DNA of 64,000 nucleotides from JADFNB01 sp036397455 (GCA_036397455.1 DASWIX010000025.1:62001-126000); one strand, 5' to 3'. Counted from the first letter of the stretch, positions 8,138 to 17,740 are shown. Notes: generated from the sequence alone by a model not told the origin. Translations and numbers: made by a program.

Positions 8138-10126
8138 TCAGCGCTGGGCGGGGAAAAACCGGACCTGAATCCAGGCCTGTACCGGATTGCCGTCTTTGGT
8201 CGCCGCCTGATACAGCTGTGTCATCGCGTATTGCATCGCGAGCAACGTAAAGGCGTCATCGCTCGACCGTTGCACCGCCGTGCGGCTCACCGGCTTCCCC
8301 TCCGCGCTCACCTGCACCCAGAGGGTCACCGGCGTGGGGTTCTGCCCGACTTGGGCGGTGAGCCGCACCTGCGGATTGCCCAGGAAGCGCGGCAGCGCGT
8401 CGAAGCAGCCGCGGTTCGAATTGTAATTCGGAGCCGTGGGGGAATTGCATTGCGTTGCCGCCGCTGCCGCCGCTGCCGCCGCGCGCGGCTGCGCCGGCGG
8501 CGGTGTGGCCGCCGTATCCACCGGCTTGTCGACAATCATCGTCGGCGCTGGTGTTCGGGTCAGGGTCACCGGCTGCACCAGCGAATCGCCGCGACCGATG
8601 TTCACGCTCGCGCTGTACGACTGGAACCCCGTCGCCCGGACCTCGAGCCGGTATGTACCGATCGCCAGGCGGGCAGGATTGGCCGCGGCGACGTTGCCGT
8701 CGATGTAGTTTCGCGCCCCGCGCGGGGCCCCACGCACGACGAGCCATCCGCTGTCGGGCAGCACGGCGGCAGGTGGGGTCGAATCGGCCGTAGCGGAGTC
8801 CGCCGCGGTCGAATCGACCAGCGCGAGCGCCGCCGAATCCACTGGCGGGGGAACGATCGGCGAGGGCTCCGCGGGCGCAGCCGCGAGCGGCCGCTGCGGA
8901 ATCCAGCCGGGCAGCGGGCCGTCGGTGAAGAAATAGTAGAACCCACCCGCGCCCGCCCCGCCAAACAGCAGGATGAGGCTGGCGGCAATCAATCCGCCTC
9001 GCCGCTTCTTCTTGGGTGGCGCGCGGCGCGGCTCCGCCCGAGGCATCGGAGTGGTTGGCGTGCTCGGACGCGCCAGGGCTCCGGCCCCGAACCGCGCCGG
9101 CACCTCGGCCGTCTCCGGTTCGGCCATCGCGGGCAGTGCAACCGTGGGCGCGCTCGCCACGTCGGCACCGGAGGTGAAGAGGGAATCCCGCCCCTGACAT
9201 ACGGCGACGACGTCCTCCGCCCGCTGGAATCGGCCGTCGACCGACTTGGCCATCATCTTGCGCACGACCTCGAACATTTCGCGCTGATCGCCGGTCGTGA
9301 GCGGTGGCGTCTCCAACTCCTCCATGATGTGCTTGTAGCCGATCGAGAACGCATCCTCACCGTCAAACGGCACGCGACCGACGAGACACTGGTACGCCAC
9401 CACGCCGAGCGAGTAGATGTCGCTACGGCCATCGAGCGTCTGGGCACGGGCCTGTTCCGGACTCATGTAGTGCGGCGTCCCAATCGACATCCCCGTCCCG
9501 GTCAACTTGGTCCCGGACGCCGCCTTCGCGATCCCGAAGTCGGTCACGATGGCATGACCGAGTTCATCGTACATGATGTTGTCCGGCTTGATGTCGCGGT
9601 GCACGATCCCGTGTTGGTGGGCGTACCCAAGCGCACTTGCCGTTTGCGCGAGGAGTTGCCGCAACTCGCTCGGCGGCAGCGCGCCTTTCTTTTCGAGGAT
9701 CTCGGACAGCGAACTGCCGCGCAGGAACTTCATGACGAAGTAGATGACACGGCCCGATTTGCCGACTCGATAGATCGGGATGATGTTGGGGTGCTCGAGC
9801 CGGGCGGAGGTCTTGGCTTCGCGCTGGAACCGCTCGACGAACTCCGCGTCGAAGGCCAGCGAAAACGGCAGGACCTTGATCGCGACCTCGCGATCGAGGT
9901 GCCTATCGCGCGCCTTGAACACGATCGCCATGCCGCCGCGACCGAGTTCCTGAATGATCTCGTACTCTTCCTTGAGCGCGTCGCGGACGAGATCGACTTC
10001 GGTCTTCTCGCTCGTGGCTTCCGCGCTCACGCGACCCAATGGCGTTTGCGCCACCAGATCGAGTCCGCACGACGGGCAGAACTTGCTCTTGTCCTGTACT
10101 TCCGTACCACAGCGCGAGCAGAACAA
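8138..10126 (-). CDS. Membrane Ser/Thr protein kinase with zinc ribbon, PEGA and TonB-C-like domains
   Basis: A zinc ribbon (CSRC...CPSC, residues 3-20) precedes a Hanks-type kinase domain: glycine loop LGRGGMAIV, Lys84, HRDIKPDN, DFGIAK and GTPHYMSPEQ. A proline/basic stretch and one transmembrane helix (about residues 375-395) follow. Outside the membrane come a Pro/Ala/Asp-rich linker, a PEGA-like domain (GWLVVRGAPRGARNYIDG) and a C-terminal TonB-C-like fold (VTLWVQVSAEGKPV to AWIQVRFF). The TTG at 10126 is preferred because GGAGAGGGAG lies upstream and the ribbon then starts at residue 1; an ATG at 10195 would add 23 residues. The domain mix implies envelope sensing, which is inference. 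Confidence 0.88.
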   Translation of the reverse strand: MFCSRCGTEVQDKSKFCPSCGLDLVAQTPLGRVSAEATSEKTEVDLVRDALKEEYEIIQELGRGGMAIVFKARDRHLDREVAIKVLPFSLAFDAEFVERFQREAKTSARLEHPNIIPIYRVGKSGRVIYFVMKFLRGSSLSEILEKKGALPPSELRQLLAQTASALGYAHQHGIVHRDIKPDNIMYDELGHAIVTDFGIAKAASGTKLTGTGMSIGTPHYMSPEQARAQTLDGRSDIYSLGVVAYQCLVGRVPFDGEDAFSIGYKHIMEELETPPLTTGDQREMFEVVRKMMAKSVDGRFQRAEDVVAVCQGRDSLFTSGADVASAPTVALPAMAEPETAEVPARFGAGALARPSTPTTPMPRAEPRRAPPKKKRRGGLIAASLILLFGGAGAGGFYYFFTDGPLPGWIPQRPLAAAPAEPSPIVPPPVDSAALALVDSTAADSATADSTPPAAVLPDSGWLVVRGAPRGARNYIDGNVAAANPARLAIGTYRLEVRATGFQSYSASVNIGRGDSLVQPVTLTRTPAPTMIVDKPVDTAATPPPAQPRAAAAAAAAATQCNSPTAPNYNSNRGCFDALPRFLGNPQVRLTAQVGQNPTPVTLWVQVSAEGKPVSRTAVQRSSDDAFTLLAMQYAMTQLYQAATKDGNPVQAWIQVRFFPAQR

Positions 10127-10284
10127 ACGTACTCCCTCTCCTATCAAGGCAACTTGCCGGGACGCCACGGGGGTGTCAAGCACACCCCCTTGCATTTTAC
10201 TCGATCGGCCCGCACGGACCCGTGACCGATGTCACGATGGGCGTGAGACCTCCACGTAGTACCCGATTCCGTCCTCCCCGTTCA

Positions 10285-13101
10285 TCAAAACACGGAACCG
10301 ATGGCGAGATATCCCCGGACGTCTCCCCGCGCCGCGTCCAACCCTGTCGCGAGTGGCACCGCGGCGCCGAGGCGGACCCGCGCCGCGAGGTTGAATCCCA
10401 GCAACAAGTCCACGACCGCCTCGCCACCCACCGACCGAAAGTCGCTGAGCCGGACGGGATCGTCTTCCTGCCATCCGCCCGCCATTTCCGCGAATCCCAC
10501 GAGGGAAACGCGATCGAGGCCCAGCGGCAACTTCCAGATGCCGCGCCCGACGAGCGCCATCGGCACCCGGAGTTCGGCAACGCTGCTCACGACACGCGTA
10601 AACCGTCGCGCGTTGGCGGGATAGCCGCGCAGCGGGAACGTGCGGCGGCTTCCCCCCAACGTGATCCCGGGCACCAGCTCGATCCGCCCGCTCGATACGC
10701 CCCCGATCGCGTAGGTCGCCGGCGTCGGCCCGCCGGTTCGGCCGGCGGCCACCCGTATCGCGAGGACCCACCGGGCAAACCCCGGAAGCGGGAGTGCGAG
10801 GTAGCCGTTCACGGCTGTCCGGACCTCGTCGGACCACCCGGGCCCCTGCAATTCCCACCGGCGGCGATACAGGATGGTCGCACTGACGCCGTCTTCCGCC
10901 GAGATGCTCAGCGCCTGCCGGCGAGTGTACGCACCGCTCAGCGACACGACGCCTCCGGCGAACGACCCCCTCAGGAGTGTGGGATGCGGCCCCGGTCGAT
11001 CATCGACGAAGACAACCTGCTCCACTTCCCCACCGATGCGCACGCCGACCGCGCGGCGCCACCGCCGGGCGTTCCAGGAGATGCCGAGGTTCGCGGCCCG
11101 TTCGCGCAGGCCGAGCGGAATCGTATCGCCCCCAGCGGTGATCCCCAGCCCGCCCGCCTGCCAGGTCTGCTCCGCCAGCGCGTCGAGCGCGACCGCGCGC
11201 CAGCGCGCGTAGCGCACGGCGGTGGACATTTCCCACCGCGCCGTCGCCGGGGCTCCCTGCGCAACCGCGGCGTAGCTGAACCGGCCGATCGGATCCGACC
11301 CGCTGGTAAGCGCCCCGATGAACGTGCCGGTGCCGCGTTCGTGACGCACGAGCGGAGTCCAATAGCGCGGAACCAGCGCCGGCCATGGATCGTACCGACC
11401 GAACGTCGACGCGACCGGCACCGCCGGCTCGACGGAATCGGCGACCGACCGTGCATCGGCCACCGGCACGCCGGTGGACGGCTCCTGGACCACCAGCGCA
11501 AACCCGTCCGCACGCAGTGTCGAATAGAGCAGGCGCCCATCAGGCGCCGCGACCGGTTCGCGCGCGCCGACCGGATCCGACGTGAGGCGAACGGTACGCC
11601 GTTCCGCGATGACGTAGGCGAAGACCTGCGGCAGTCCCTCGCGCTCCGACGCAAACAGCAGACGGGTTCCGTCCGGCGACCACGACGGGTCGGCGTCGAG
11701 CGCCGCGTCGTCGGTCACGGCAACGAACCGGGAGGCATCGTCCACGGGCCACATGACGATGTCCCATCGGCCATCGTGGTGGCGGGCACCCGCCAGCCAT
11801 CGCTCATCGGGAGACAGCGTCAGTCGACCCCAGTTGTCCGCGGGGGGCGACGGCATATCACGCACGGCGTCGCGCGCGCTCAACACCCCGAGCCGTCGGA
11901 CACCGGACGACAGGCGCACGACGCCGACGCCGCCCGCCGGGAGCGCAAAGGGGTGGTCGACCCGCGCACCCCACGTGACGCGCTCGAAGTCCCCCTGTGG
12001 GACCCAGCGATACGCATCCCCGACGATGTCCACCGGCGAGCGGAAATCGAGTTGCGCGAGGTACAGCGCCCCCCCGATCCACGCCATGTCGAGCGGCCCA
12101 TTGACGCGGCGGATCGCGATTTCGCTTCCGTCGTCGAGACTCGCGACCACCACGCGCGCGGGGGATCGTCCATCCACCTCCAGCAACGCGAGATGCTTCC
12201 CGTCCGCAGCCAACCGGGGCTGGGGAGCCGTTCGCAACCCACGCCGCATCACGCGTCCGTCCGGTAGCGAGGCAGGCGCCCACCGCTCGCGCAGACGCGC
12301 CCAGCCCGCATCAATGCCGTCACCGCCCGCCCGCCGCAGCGGCCGAGACATCGCAATGGGCCAGAGTTGACGCGACGTCCGGTCGATGTAGCCTGGGACG
12401 ACCGAGTCCCCGAAGCGGACGGCCTGATCGGCAAAGAAACGCGAGCCCCAGGCGTACGGACCGAAGCCCGCGGGCCACACGCGAAACTCCGACATCGCGT
12501 CGCGCGGTCCGGGCCACCTCGATCCGCCGGCCGCCGCCGCGAGCAGTTGTTCGTGGAAAGCACTGGTGATCCTGCCCGCCCCGGTGAAGCGCGTCTCGTA
12601 GTAGGTCGCCAGTCCCTCAGTGACCCAGGAGGGCTGATACGCGTTCGGAAACAGGGCGGGATGGCGTCCGAAAATCGACCGCAGCACGTGCCAGAGACCG
12701 TCGGCACGGTCGAGGTGAAAGATATGGGTCAGTTCGTGTACCGTCACCAGGCGCACCCACTCGTCGTACGCACTCAACGACTCGTCACGTGGTGGCGGGA
12801 GATACAGGGTAATGCGGTTGGACGGGAAGAACGTCGCGAACCCATTCGACAGATCGACGTTGTCCAGCAATGCGACGTCGATCCGGCCCCGCGGCGGTGT
12901 CAATTCGGTGGCCAGCAGGACGTAGGCGCGTTCCGCCTCGGCCGCCAACCGCGACACGTGCCGCGCGAGTTCCGCGCGCGCATGAATCCGAAAATGCGGC
13001 GTCGTCCAGGTGTGCCAGGCGCCGCTCGGATCAACTTGGGCCTCGAGCCTGGCCAGCCCCGCGACCGCCAGGAGCATGGTCACGGCGGCGGGACGGTTCA
13101 T
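10285..13101 (-). CDS. Secreted peptidase-MA-like zinc protease fused to beta-propeller and outer-membrane barrel
   Basis: This 938-residue protein has a signal peptide (about 1-21, ending LEAQ). A gluzincin-like metallopeptidase domain follows, with HELTH at 122-126 and a third ligand candidate Glu162 in TEGLATYYE. A central region of PD40/WD40-like blades includes DPSWSPDGTRLLFASER. The C-terminal third is beta-rich with alternating strands, and the protein ends in a final Phe, as outer-membrane barrels do. The start codon overlaps the amidase stop as ATGA. An earlier in-frame start exists but would lie wholly inside the amidase gene. A cell-surface or periplasmic wall-associated protease is likely; its substrate is unknown. 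Confidence 0.8.
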   Translation of the reverse strand: MNRPAAVTMLLAVAGLARLEAQVDPSGAWHTWTTPHFRIHARAELARHVSRLAAEAERAYVLLATELTPPRGRIDVALLDNVDLSNGFATFFPSNRITLYLPPPRDESLSAYDEWVRLVTVHELTHIFHLDRADGLWHVLRSIFGRHPALFPNAYQPSWVTEGLATYYETRFTGAGRITSAFHEQLLAAAAGGSRWPGPRDAMSEFRVWPAGFGPYAWGSRFFADQAVRFGDSVVPGYIDRTSRQLWPIAMSRPLRRAGGDGIDAGWARLRERWAPASLPDGRVMRRGLRTAPQPRLAADGKHLALLEVDGRSPARVVVASLDDGSEIAIRRVNGPLDMAWIGGALYLAQLDFRSPVDIVGDAYRWVPQGDFERVTWGARVDHPFALPAGGVGVVRLSSGVRRLGVLSARDAVRDMPSPPADNWGRLTLSPDERWLAGARHHDGRWDIVMWPVDDASRFVAVTDDAALDADPSWSPDGTRLLFASEREGLPQVFAYVIAERRTVRLTSDPVGAREPVAAPDGRLLYSTLRADGFALVVQEPSTGVPVADARSVADSVEPAVPVASTFGRYDPWPALVPRYWTPLVRHERGTGTFIGALTSGSDPIGRFSYAAVAQGAPATARWEMSTAVRYARWRAVALDALAEQTWQAGGLGITAGGDTIPLGLRERAANLGISWNARRWRRAVGVRIGGEVEQVVFVDDRPGPHPTLLRGSFAGGVVSLSGAYTRRQALSISAEDGVSATILYRRRWELQGPGWSDEVRTAVNGYLALPLPGFARWVLAIRVAAGRTGGPTPATYAIGGVSSGRIELVPGITLGGSRRTFPLRGYPANARRFTRVVSSVAELRVPMALVGRGIWKLPLGLDRVSLVGFAEMAGGWQEDDPVRLSDFRSVGGEAVVDLLLGFNLAARVRLGAAVPLATGLDAARGDVRGYLAIGSVF

Positions 13102-15038
13102 CGGGCGTGCCGGGCCCGGGCCGTGAGGAAGTCGGTGAGGCCCTCGACCACGCCACGCGCGTAGCGGCGCTGGCCCGCGACACTCACGAGCACCGCTTCC
13201 TGCTCGGGGACCATCATGTAGAGCCCCTCCGTGAGAATCGCCGGCATCCACGTCGGTCGGGCCAGGGCGAGATCCCCTCGACCAAATCCCAGGTCGCGGA
13301 ACCCGAGATTCCGCACCAGGGCCCGATCGACCGCACGCGCAAGCGCCGCGCTGTGCGGATGGAAGTAGTACACGCTCGTCCCGTTGTTGACGAACGGGTT
13401 CACCCCGTCGGGGAGCGCGTTGGCATGGATCGAAACAAGCAGGGCCGCATCGATGCGCTCCGGCATCAACACCCGGTCGGTCAGGCTGACCGGGGCCGCA
13501 TCCTCCCGGGTCAGGACCACGCGGGCCCCTCGGTCTTCGAGCATGGCCTTGGCTTCGCGGGCGACCGCGAGCACGACATCGGCCTCATGTGCACCGGTCG
13601 GTCCGGTTGCTCCCCCCGGCGGATGCCCCGCATCGAGCACGACCAGCAGGCCGGCGAATGGTCGAGCACGGTCGAGCTTGGGCGGACGCCGGATCTCGAA
13701 CAGCAGGTCGGTCCCGTCCCAGCGCGTCCGGTATCCCCAGACCGGCTCCGACAGGTCGACGGTGACCACCGTTTCGTCTTCCCGGGTCACGTGAAACGCG
13801 ATCAGGCTGACCAACGGATCGGTCCCACCGTAGTGAATCCAGTCCGCGTCCGGCGCCACGCCGTACAGCGTCAGGATCAGGCGATCGGACTCCTGGTCGA
13901 CCCGGAACGGGATCCGGCCGGGCAACGGCACGCGCAACGTGACCGACGAGGGTCCCAGGGACAGTCGCATCGAGCCGCTCGCGCCAGCGATCGGGGGCGT
14001 CCCCGGCGGCAGCGGTTGCACGTCGGCGTCGTCCACCCACGCCACCGCCGAGCGCGAGAGCTGCAACCGCACCTGATCGTTGCGGCGCCCACTCACGCGA
14101 GCCCTGGTTCCGCTGGGGAAGAACCAGTGATACGTCCCATAGGGTACCGCGCGGCCGGCGAGCACCGAGTCGGTTGTCCCCGTTCCCGCCGTATCATCAT
14201 CGACGAGCGCGAGGACGGGCACCGCCGGATCGATGATGCCGGCGCGCAACGGCCATCGAATCCGGACCGTGTCGACACCCTTCGCTACCACAAGCCATGC
14301 CCACGCTGGATCGGCGGGGTCGCTGGGGAACTCCGGCGACAGCACGTGCCCCGGATCGGGGCCCAGCGCCCCAACGTGCCACGCGACGTAACGGTCGACG
14401 CGCGGTACCGACCGCGCTGGCGGCTGCGTGCCGAACGCTCGCTCGCCACTGGGGACGGGATCCGGCGTCGCCGCGGGGCGGAAGGGAACGCGTACCGTGT
14501 CAGCGAGCCACAATTCCACCGTACTCCCCGGTGCGGCGCGCGCCTGCAGTCGGAGGCCTTCGTGCGGCCCCATCCACACGTCGCCGCGCGGCGAAAGCGA
14601 GGTCGAGTCGACCCAGGCGCCTCCGGCGGGTGTCACGAAGGTGCGCGGAAGCGCCGCCTCGAACGCAAACCGGTCGAGGGTGTCCGCGGTGCGCGCCACG
14701 ACCTCGAATCGGACGAGGGTATCCGGCGGCAACGCAACCCAGGCCAGCCATGCCCCGTTGGGATACACCGGGACGTCGATGCCATTGACGGTGAGTGAGG
14801 CGTCGCCACGCCCGACGGAGCCGAAGACGAACGCCGAATCGCGGCTGGCGATCCCGCTGACGGCGCGCGGCACCACCCCCGTGTCGATCAAGCGGGGGTA
14901 CGCCACGGTAATATGCAGCACACCGCTGGTGTCGCGTGGCGGCGGGGAGAGGGGAGCGACTGGCCGCATTCCCCCGGCGCACGCCGCGACCACTGCGGTC
15001 GCAAGCCAGCAAATCAGAGGCATGCGCAGGGCGCTCAT
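13098..15038 (-). CDS. N-acetylmuramoyl-L-alanine amidase, lipoprotein
   Basis: The C-terminal about 200 residues are an Amidase_3 (AmiC-like) zinc amidase: VVLDAGHPPGG (metal His), GAHEADVVL (Glu), LVSIHANALPDG (His) and a closing ILTEGLYMM (Glu). It would cut the amide bond between MurNAc and the stem peptide in the periplasm. The N-terminus carries a lipoprotein signal with lipobox VAAC (Cys20). The roughly 400 residues between are beta-rich and resemble AMIN-type or sandwich domains but are not identified. The 646-residue length is long for the family. It is directly followed (ATGA overlap) by the surface protease gene. Confidence 0.9.
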   Translation of the reverse strand: MSALRMPLICWLATAVVAACAGGMRPVAPLSPPPRDTSGVLHITVAYPRLIDTGVVPRAVSGIASRDSAFVFGSVGRGDASLTVNGIDVPVYPNGAWLAWVALPPDTLVRFEVVARTADTLDRFAFEAALPRTFVTPAGGAWVDSTSLSPRGDVWMGPHEGLRLQARAAPGSTVELWLADTVRVPFRPAATPDPVPSGERAFGTQPPARSVPRVDRYVAWHVGALGPDPGHVLSPEFPSDPADPAWAWLVVAKGVDTVRIRWPLRAGIIDPAVPVLALVDDDTAGTGTTDSVLAGRAVPYGTYHWFFPSGTRARVSGRRNDQVRLQLSRSAVAWVDDADVQPLPPGTPPIAGASGSMRLSLGPSSVTLRVPLPGRIPFRVDQESDRLILTLYGVAPDADWIHYGGTDPLVSLIAFHVTREDETVVTVDLSEPVWGYRTRWDGTDLLFEIRRPPKLDRARPFAGLLVVLDAGHPPGGATGPTGAHEADVVLAVAREAKAMLEDRGARVVLTREDAAPVSLTDRVLMPERIDAALLVSIHANALPDGVNPFVNNGTSVYYFHPHSAALARAVDRALVRNLGFRDLGFGRGDLALARPTWMPAILTEGLYMMVPEQEAVLVSVAGQRRYARGVVEGLTDFLTARARHAR

Positions 15039-15046
15039 AGGCGCGG

Positions 15047-15076
15047 AAGCTACACAGAATCAAGAACCTACGTCAA
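15047..15076 (-). promoter_or_regulatory. Candidate promoter for the amidase operon
   Basis: On the minus strand TTGACG (15076-15071) and TAGCTT (15052-15047) are spaced 18 nt. The predicted start is within a few bases of the amidase ATG at 15038, which would make the message nearly leaderless. It lies back to back with the plus-strand promoter at 15089. Confidence 0.4.
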
Positions 15077-15088
15077 TTTGTACGCTGG

Positions 15089-15117
15089 TTGACCCACTAT
15101 TTTTCGGGGTGTAGATT
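15089..15117 (+). promoter_or_regulatory. Sigma70-type promoter for the FHA/kinase/phosphatase operon
   Basis: TTGACC (15089-15094) and TAGATT (15112-15117) are separated by exactly 17 nt, inside an unusually AT-rich pocket. Transcription would begin near 15124, about 32 nt before the first gene. This is one of the best promoter matches in the window. Confidence 0.6.
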
Positions 15118-15155
15118 GGGCCTCGCCTTTCCTCTTCGCGAACGGGGTTGCTCGA

Positions 15156-15998
15156 GTGACGGTGTGTCAGCACTGCGGTCGAGACAATGATGACAGCTCA
15201 ACGTACTGTGCAGATTGCGGAAAGCCCGTGACGGGCGGCGCGCCACCAACCGGCCCGTCGCGGGCGGTCGCCGTTCCCGACGATCGGGCGGGAGGGGCGC
15301 AATGCCCGCAGTGCGGCCAGCCCCTGTCGCGGCGCCGGTCGCGGCCACTCGCGAAGCCGATCAAACTGCTTCAGCTCGATGAAGCCGGGGACGTGGTCGG
15401 GACGTTTGGCCTGGAACGTGAGGAAACGTCCATCGGTCGTGCCGGTGCAGACATCGAGTTTGCCGACGACCCGTTCATGTCACCGGTGCACGCCCAGATT
15501 TCCGTCCGCGGGAACGAGATGTACGTGCGCGACCTCGGCAGCCGCAACGGGACGTGGCACTTTCTCGAGGCCGCCTACCGGATGGAAGACGGCGATCTCT
15601 TTCTGCTCGGATCACAGGTGATCCGGTTTCGTCGTCTGGGGTATCCCGGCCCGCAGCCGCCGGAGCACGACGCGACACGCCGCTTGGGAAGCCTGTTGCC
15701 GGGGGCGGATATCGCGTGCCTCACCCAGCTACGCAGCGACGGGAGCGACCGCGACAGCTTTCACCTCTCGCCGGGACGCGCCGTGCGGCTCGGCCGCGAA
15801 CAGGGCGACTGGGTCTTCCCCTATGACCCGTCGATGAGCGGCGTCCACGCCGAAGTACGGTCCGAAGACGCCGATTTCGTCATCGTCGACGCCGAGAGCC
15901 GAAACGGCGTGGCGGTCGGCGTGCGCACGGAGATGCGCCTCAATGACCATGCGCGCCTGCTCATGGGCGACAAACTCCTCCGGATCGAACGCTCGTGA
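15156..15998 (+). CDS. Zinc-ribbon protein with two FHA domains
   Basis: The 280-residue cytoplasmic protein starts with a double zinc ribbon (CQHCG, CADCG, then CPQCG at about residue 50). FHA domain 1 (about 88-165) has SIGRAGAD and DLGSRNGTW. FHA domain 2 (about 200-278) has RLGREQGD and DAESRNGVAV. FHA domains bind phosphothreonine, so this is probably an adaptor for the kinase encoded next. The GTG at 15156 is used; a second GTG at 15162 would remove two residues. Its stop overlaps the kinase start as GTGA, which indicates coupled translation. Confidence 0.88.
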   Translation: MTVCQHCGRDNDDSSTYCADCGKPVTGGAPPTGPSRAVAVPDDRAGGAQCPQCGQPLSRRRSRPLAKPIKLLQLDEAGDVVGTFGLEREETSIGRAGADIEFADDPFMSPVHAQISVRGNEMYVRDLGSRNGTWHFLEAAYRMEDGDLFLLGSQVIRFRRLGYPGPQPPEHDATRRLGSLLPGADIACLTQLRSDGSDRDSFHLSPGRAVRLGREQGDWVFPYDPSMSGVHAEVRSEDADFVIVDAESRNGVAVGVRTEMRLNDHARLLMGDKLLRIERS

Positions 15999-17740
15999 AG
16001 GTCTGCACGACCTGCGGCACCGAGTATCCCGATGAGCAGAAGTTCTGCCCGGCCGACGGCTCGGCATTGCGTTCGGTCGGGCCGCAAGGCGACCTGATCG
16101 GCAGCATCATCGCCGAACGCTACCATGTGACCAAGAAGCTCGGTGAAGGCGGCATGGGCGCCGTGTATCTGGGCGAGCACGTCAAGATGGGCCGGAAGAG
16201 CGCCATCAAGGTCATGTCGCAGGGGATGGCCCACGATGCCGACGCCATCGCCCGATTCAATCGTGAGGCCGCCAACGCCGCCCGTATCAATCATCCGAAT
16301 GTCTGCGCCATCTACGATTTTGGTGAAACGCCCGATGGGGTGATCTACCTCGCCATGGAGTTCATCGAAGGCGAGGCACTCACCGACCTCATCAAGCGCG
16401 AGGGCGCGCTGACACCGCAGCGATCCGCGTCCATCCTGAAACAGGCCGCGGAGGCCCTGCAGGCCGCGCATGACCTCGGCATCGTGCATCGCGACCTGAA
16501 ACCCGACAACATCATGATCGCGGCGGGGCGCGGGGGCAGCGACATCGTGAAAGTGGTCGACTTCGGCATCGCCAAGGCGATGGGCGGCGAAGAAGGCCAG
16601 AATGTCACCAAGACCGGCCTCGTGGTCGGAACGCCCGAGTACATGAGCCCCGAACAGCTCTCGGGAGATGTGCTCGACGGCCGCAGCGACATCTATTCGC
16701 TCGCGCTGGTCTTCTATCGTATGCTCACGGGGGCGCTCCCATTTAAGGCCGACAGCGCGCAAGAAACGATGATCAAGCGGCTCACCGACGATCCGCTCCC
16801 GCTGAATCAGGCCAAGCCGGGCGCCAGCTACCCGCCGGCGCTGCAGCGCGTGATGGACAAGGCCCTGTCGCGCATGCCGGGCGGCCGCTACGACAACGCG
16901 GCCGAGTTCGGCATCCAGGCCGCCGCCGCGGTTGAGGGCATGGCCGCTCCGAGCGCGGCCGCTCCCGACACCGATGCGGCAACCCAGTTGCTCGACTCGG
17001 CCCAGGTGACGGCCCAACTGTCGGAAACTCAGGTCTCCGGCGCGCCGGCCACCGCACCCGACGCCGCCACGGCGGCGATGCCGGCCACTTCGGTCGACCA
17101 GCCGACCCCGACGACGCCGCGCCCCGCGCCCTCTCCGGTCCACCCCCCCAAGAAGAAAGCACCCATCGCCGCGATCGCCGCGGCCGTCGTGGTTGTCGCC
17201 GGCGTGGGGATAGGTGCGATCGTCCTGACGGGAGGGGACGAGGGCGGGCTTCCGCTCGGCGGCGGTGATGGCACCCAAGGGGATTCGGGACGTGTGACCG
17301 ACGACACCGCGCGAACCCCGACCGGCGGGCAACCTTCCCGGTCTGATCCAGCTCCGGTTCGAAACGGAGGTACACAGACCGCCGCGGACCCGAGCAGGCC
17401 CGGGGTCCCGATCACGCCCCGGGAATCGACGGTCGTCGCGCCTCCCGTGCCGGCCATTCGCGTCGCGGCTGCCGACGCGTTCTTCTGGCTCGATCAGGCG
17501 CTCGACGGCCTCGGGTCAACCAACTACGCGGGAATCCGAGATACCGCCATGGCAATCTACCGCGAGCCGGCTGTCTCGATCGATGACCGTGGATTCGCGG
17601 CCTTCGTCATCGCGCAGAGCTACGGGGTGATTGGCAACCGGCCGGACGCCATCAGCTGGGGCGACTCCGCTGTGAGACTGGTCCCCACCAGCCAGGCCTA
17701 TCAGCAATATGTCACACGCCTCCGAGGAGGAGGGGGATGA
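15995..17740 (+). CDS. Zinc-ribbon Ser/Thr protein kinase with one transmembrane helix
   Basis: The 581-residue PknB-type kinase has an N-terminal ribbon (CTTC...CPADG, residues 4-22). Kinase motifs are GEGGMGAV (51-58), Lys72, HRDLKPDN (165-172), DFGIAK (189-194) and GTPEYMSPE (212-220). A Thr/Pro/Ala-rich linker (about 315-385) is followed by a transmembrane helix at about 390-412. The external tail of about 170 residues has a low-complexity part and then a helical region, with no named sensor domain. It is translationally coupled to the FHA gene before and the PP2C gene after, so writer, reader and eraser form one unit. Confidence 0.93.
   Translation: MKVCTTCGTEYPDEQKFCPADGSALRSVGPQGDLIGSIIAERYHVTKKLGEGGMGAVYLGEHVKMGRKSAIKVMSQGMAHDADAIARFNREAANAARINHPNVCAIYDFGETPDGVIYLAMEFIEGEALTDLIKREGALTPQRSASILKQAAEALQAAHDLGIVHRDLKPDNIMIAAGRGGSDIVKVVDFGIAKAMGGEEGQNVTKTGLVVGTPEYMSPEQLSGDVLDGRSDIYSLALVFYRMLTGALPFKADSAQETMIKRLTDDPLPLNQAKPGASYPPALQRVMDKALSRMPGGRYDNAAEFGIQAAAAVEGMAAPSAAAPDTDAATQLLDSAQVTAQLSETQVSGAPATAPDAATAAMPATSVDQPTPTTPRPAPSPVHPPKKKAPIAAIAAAVVVVAGVGIGAIVLTGGDEGGLPLGGGDGTQGDSGRVTDDTARTPTGGQPSRSDPAPVRNGGTQTAADPSRPGVPITPRESTVVAPPVPAIRVAAADAFFWLDQALDGLGSTNYAGIRDTAMAIYREPAVSIDDRGFAAFVIAQSYGVIGNRPDAISWGDSAVRLVPTSQAYQQYVTRLRGGGG

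Noticed and set aside
8452..8500. GCC-type triplet repeat in the kinase gene
   Set aside because: It simply encodes an alanine run in the external linker and is a common codon-bias feature here.
13102..13251. Longer start for the surface protease at 13251
   Set aside because: It would overlap the amidase gene by 150 bases and bury the signal peptide that begins at 13101.
8108..14798. Very long open frames on the plus strand opposite the kinase, protease and amidase genes
   Set aside because: They are Arg/His/Pro/Gly-rich, have no recognisable domains, and mirror the high third-position GC of the real minus-strand genes.
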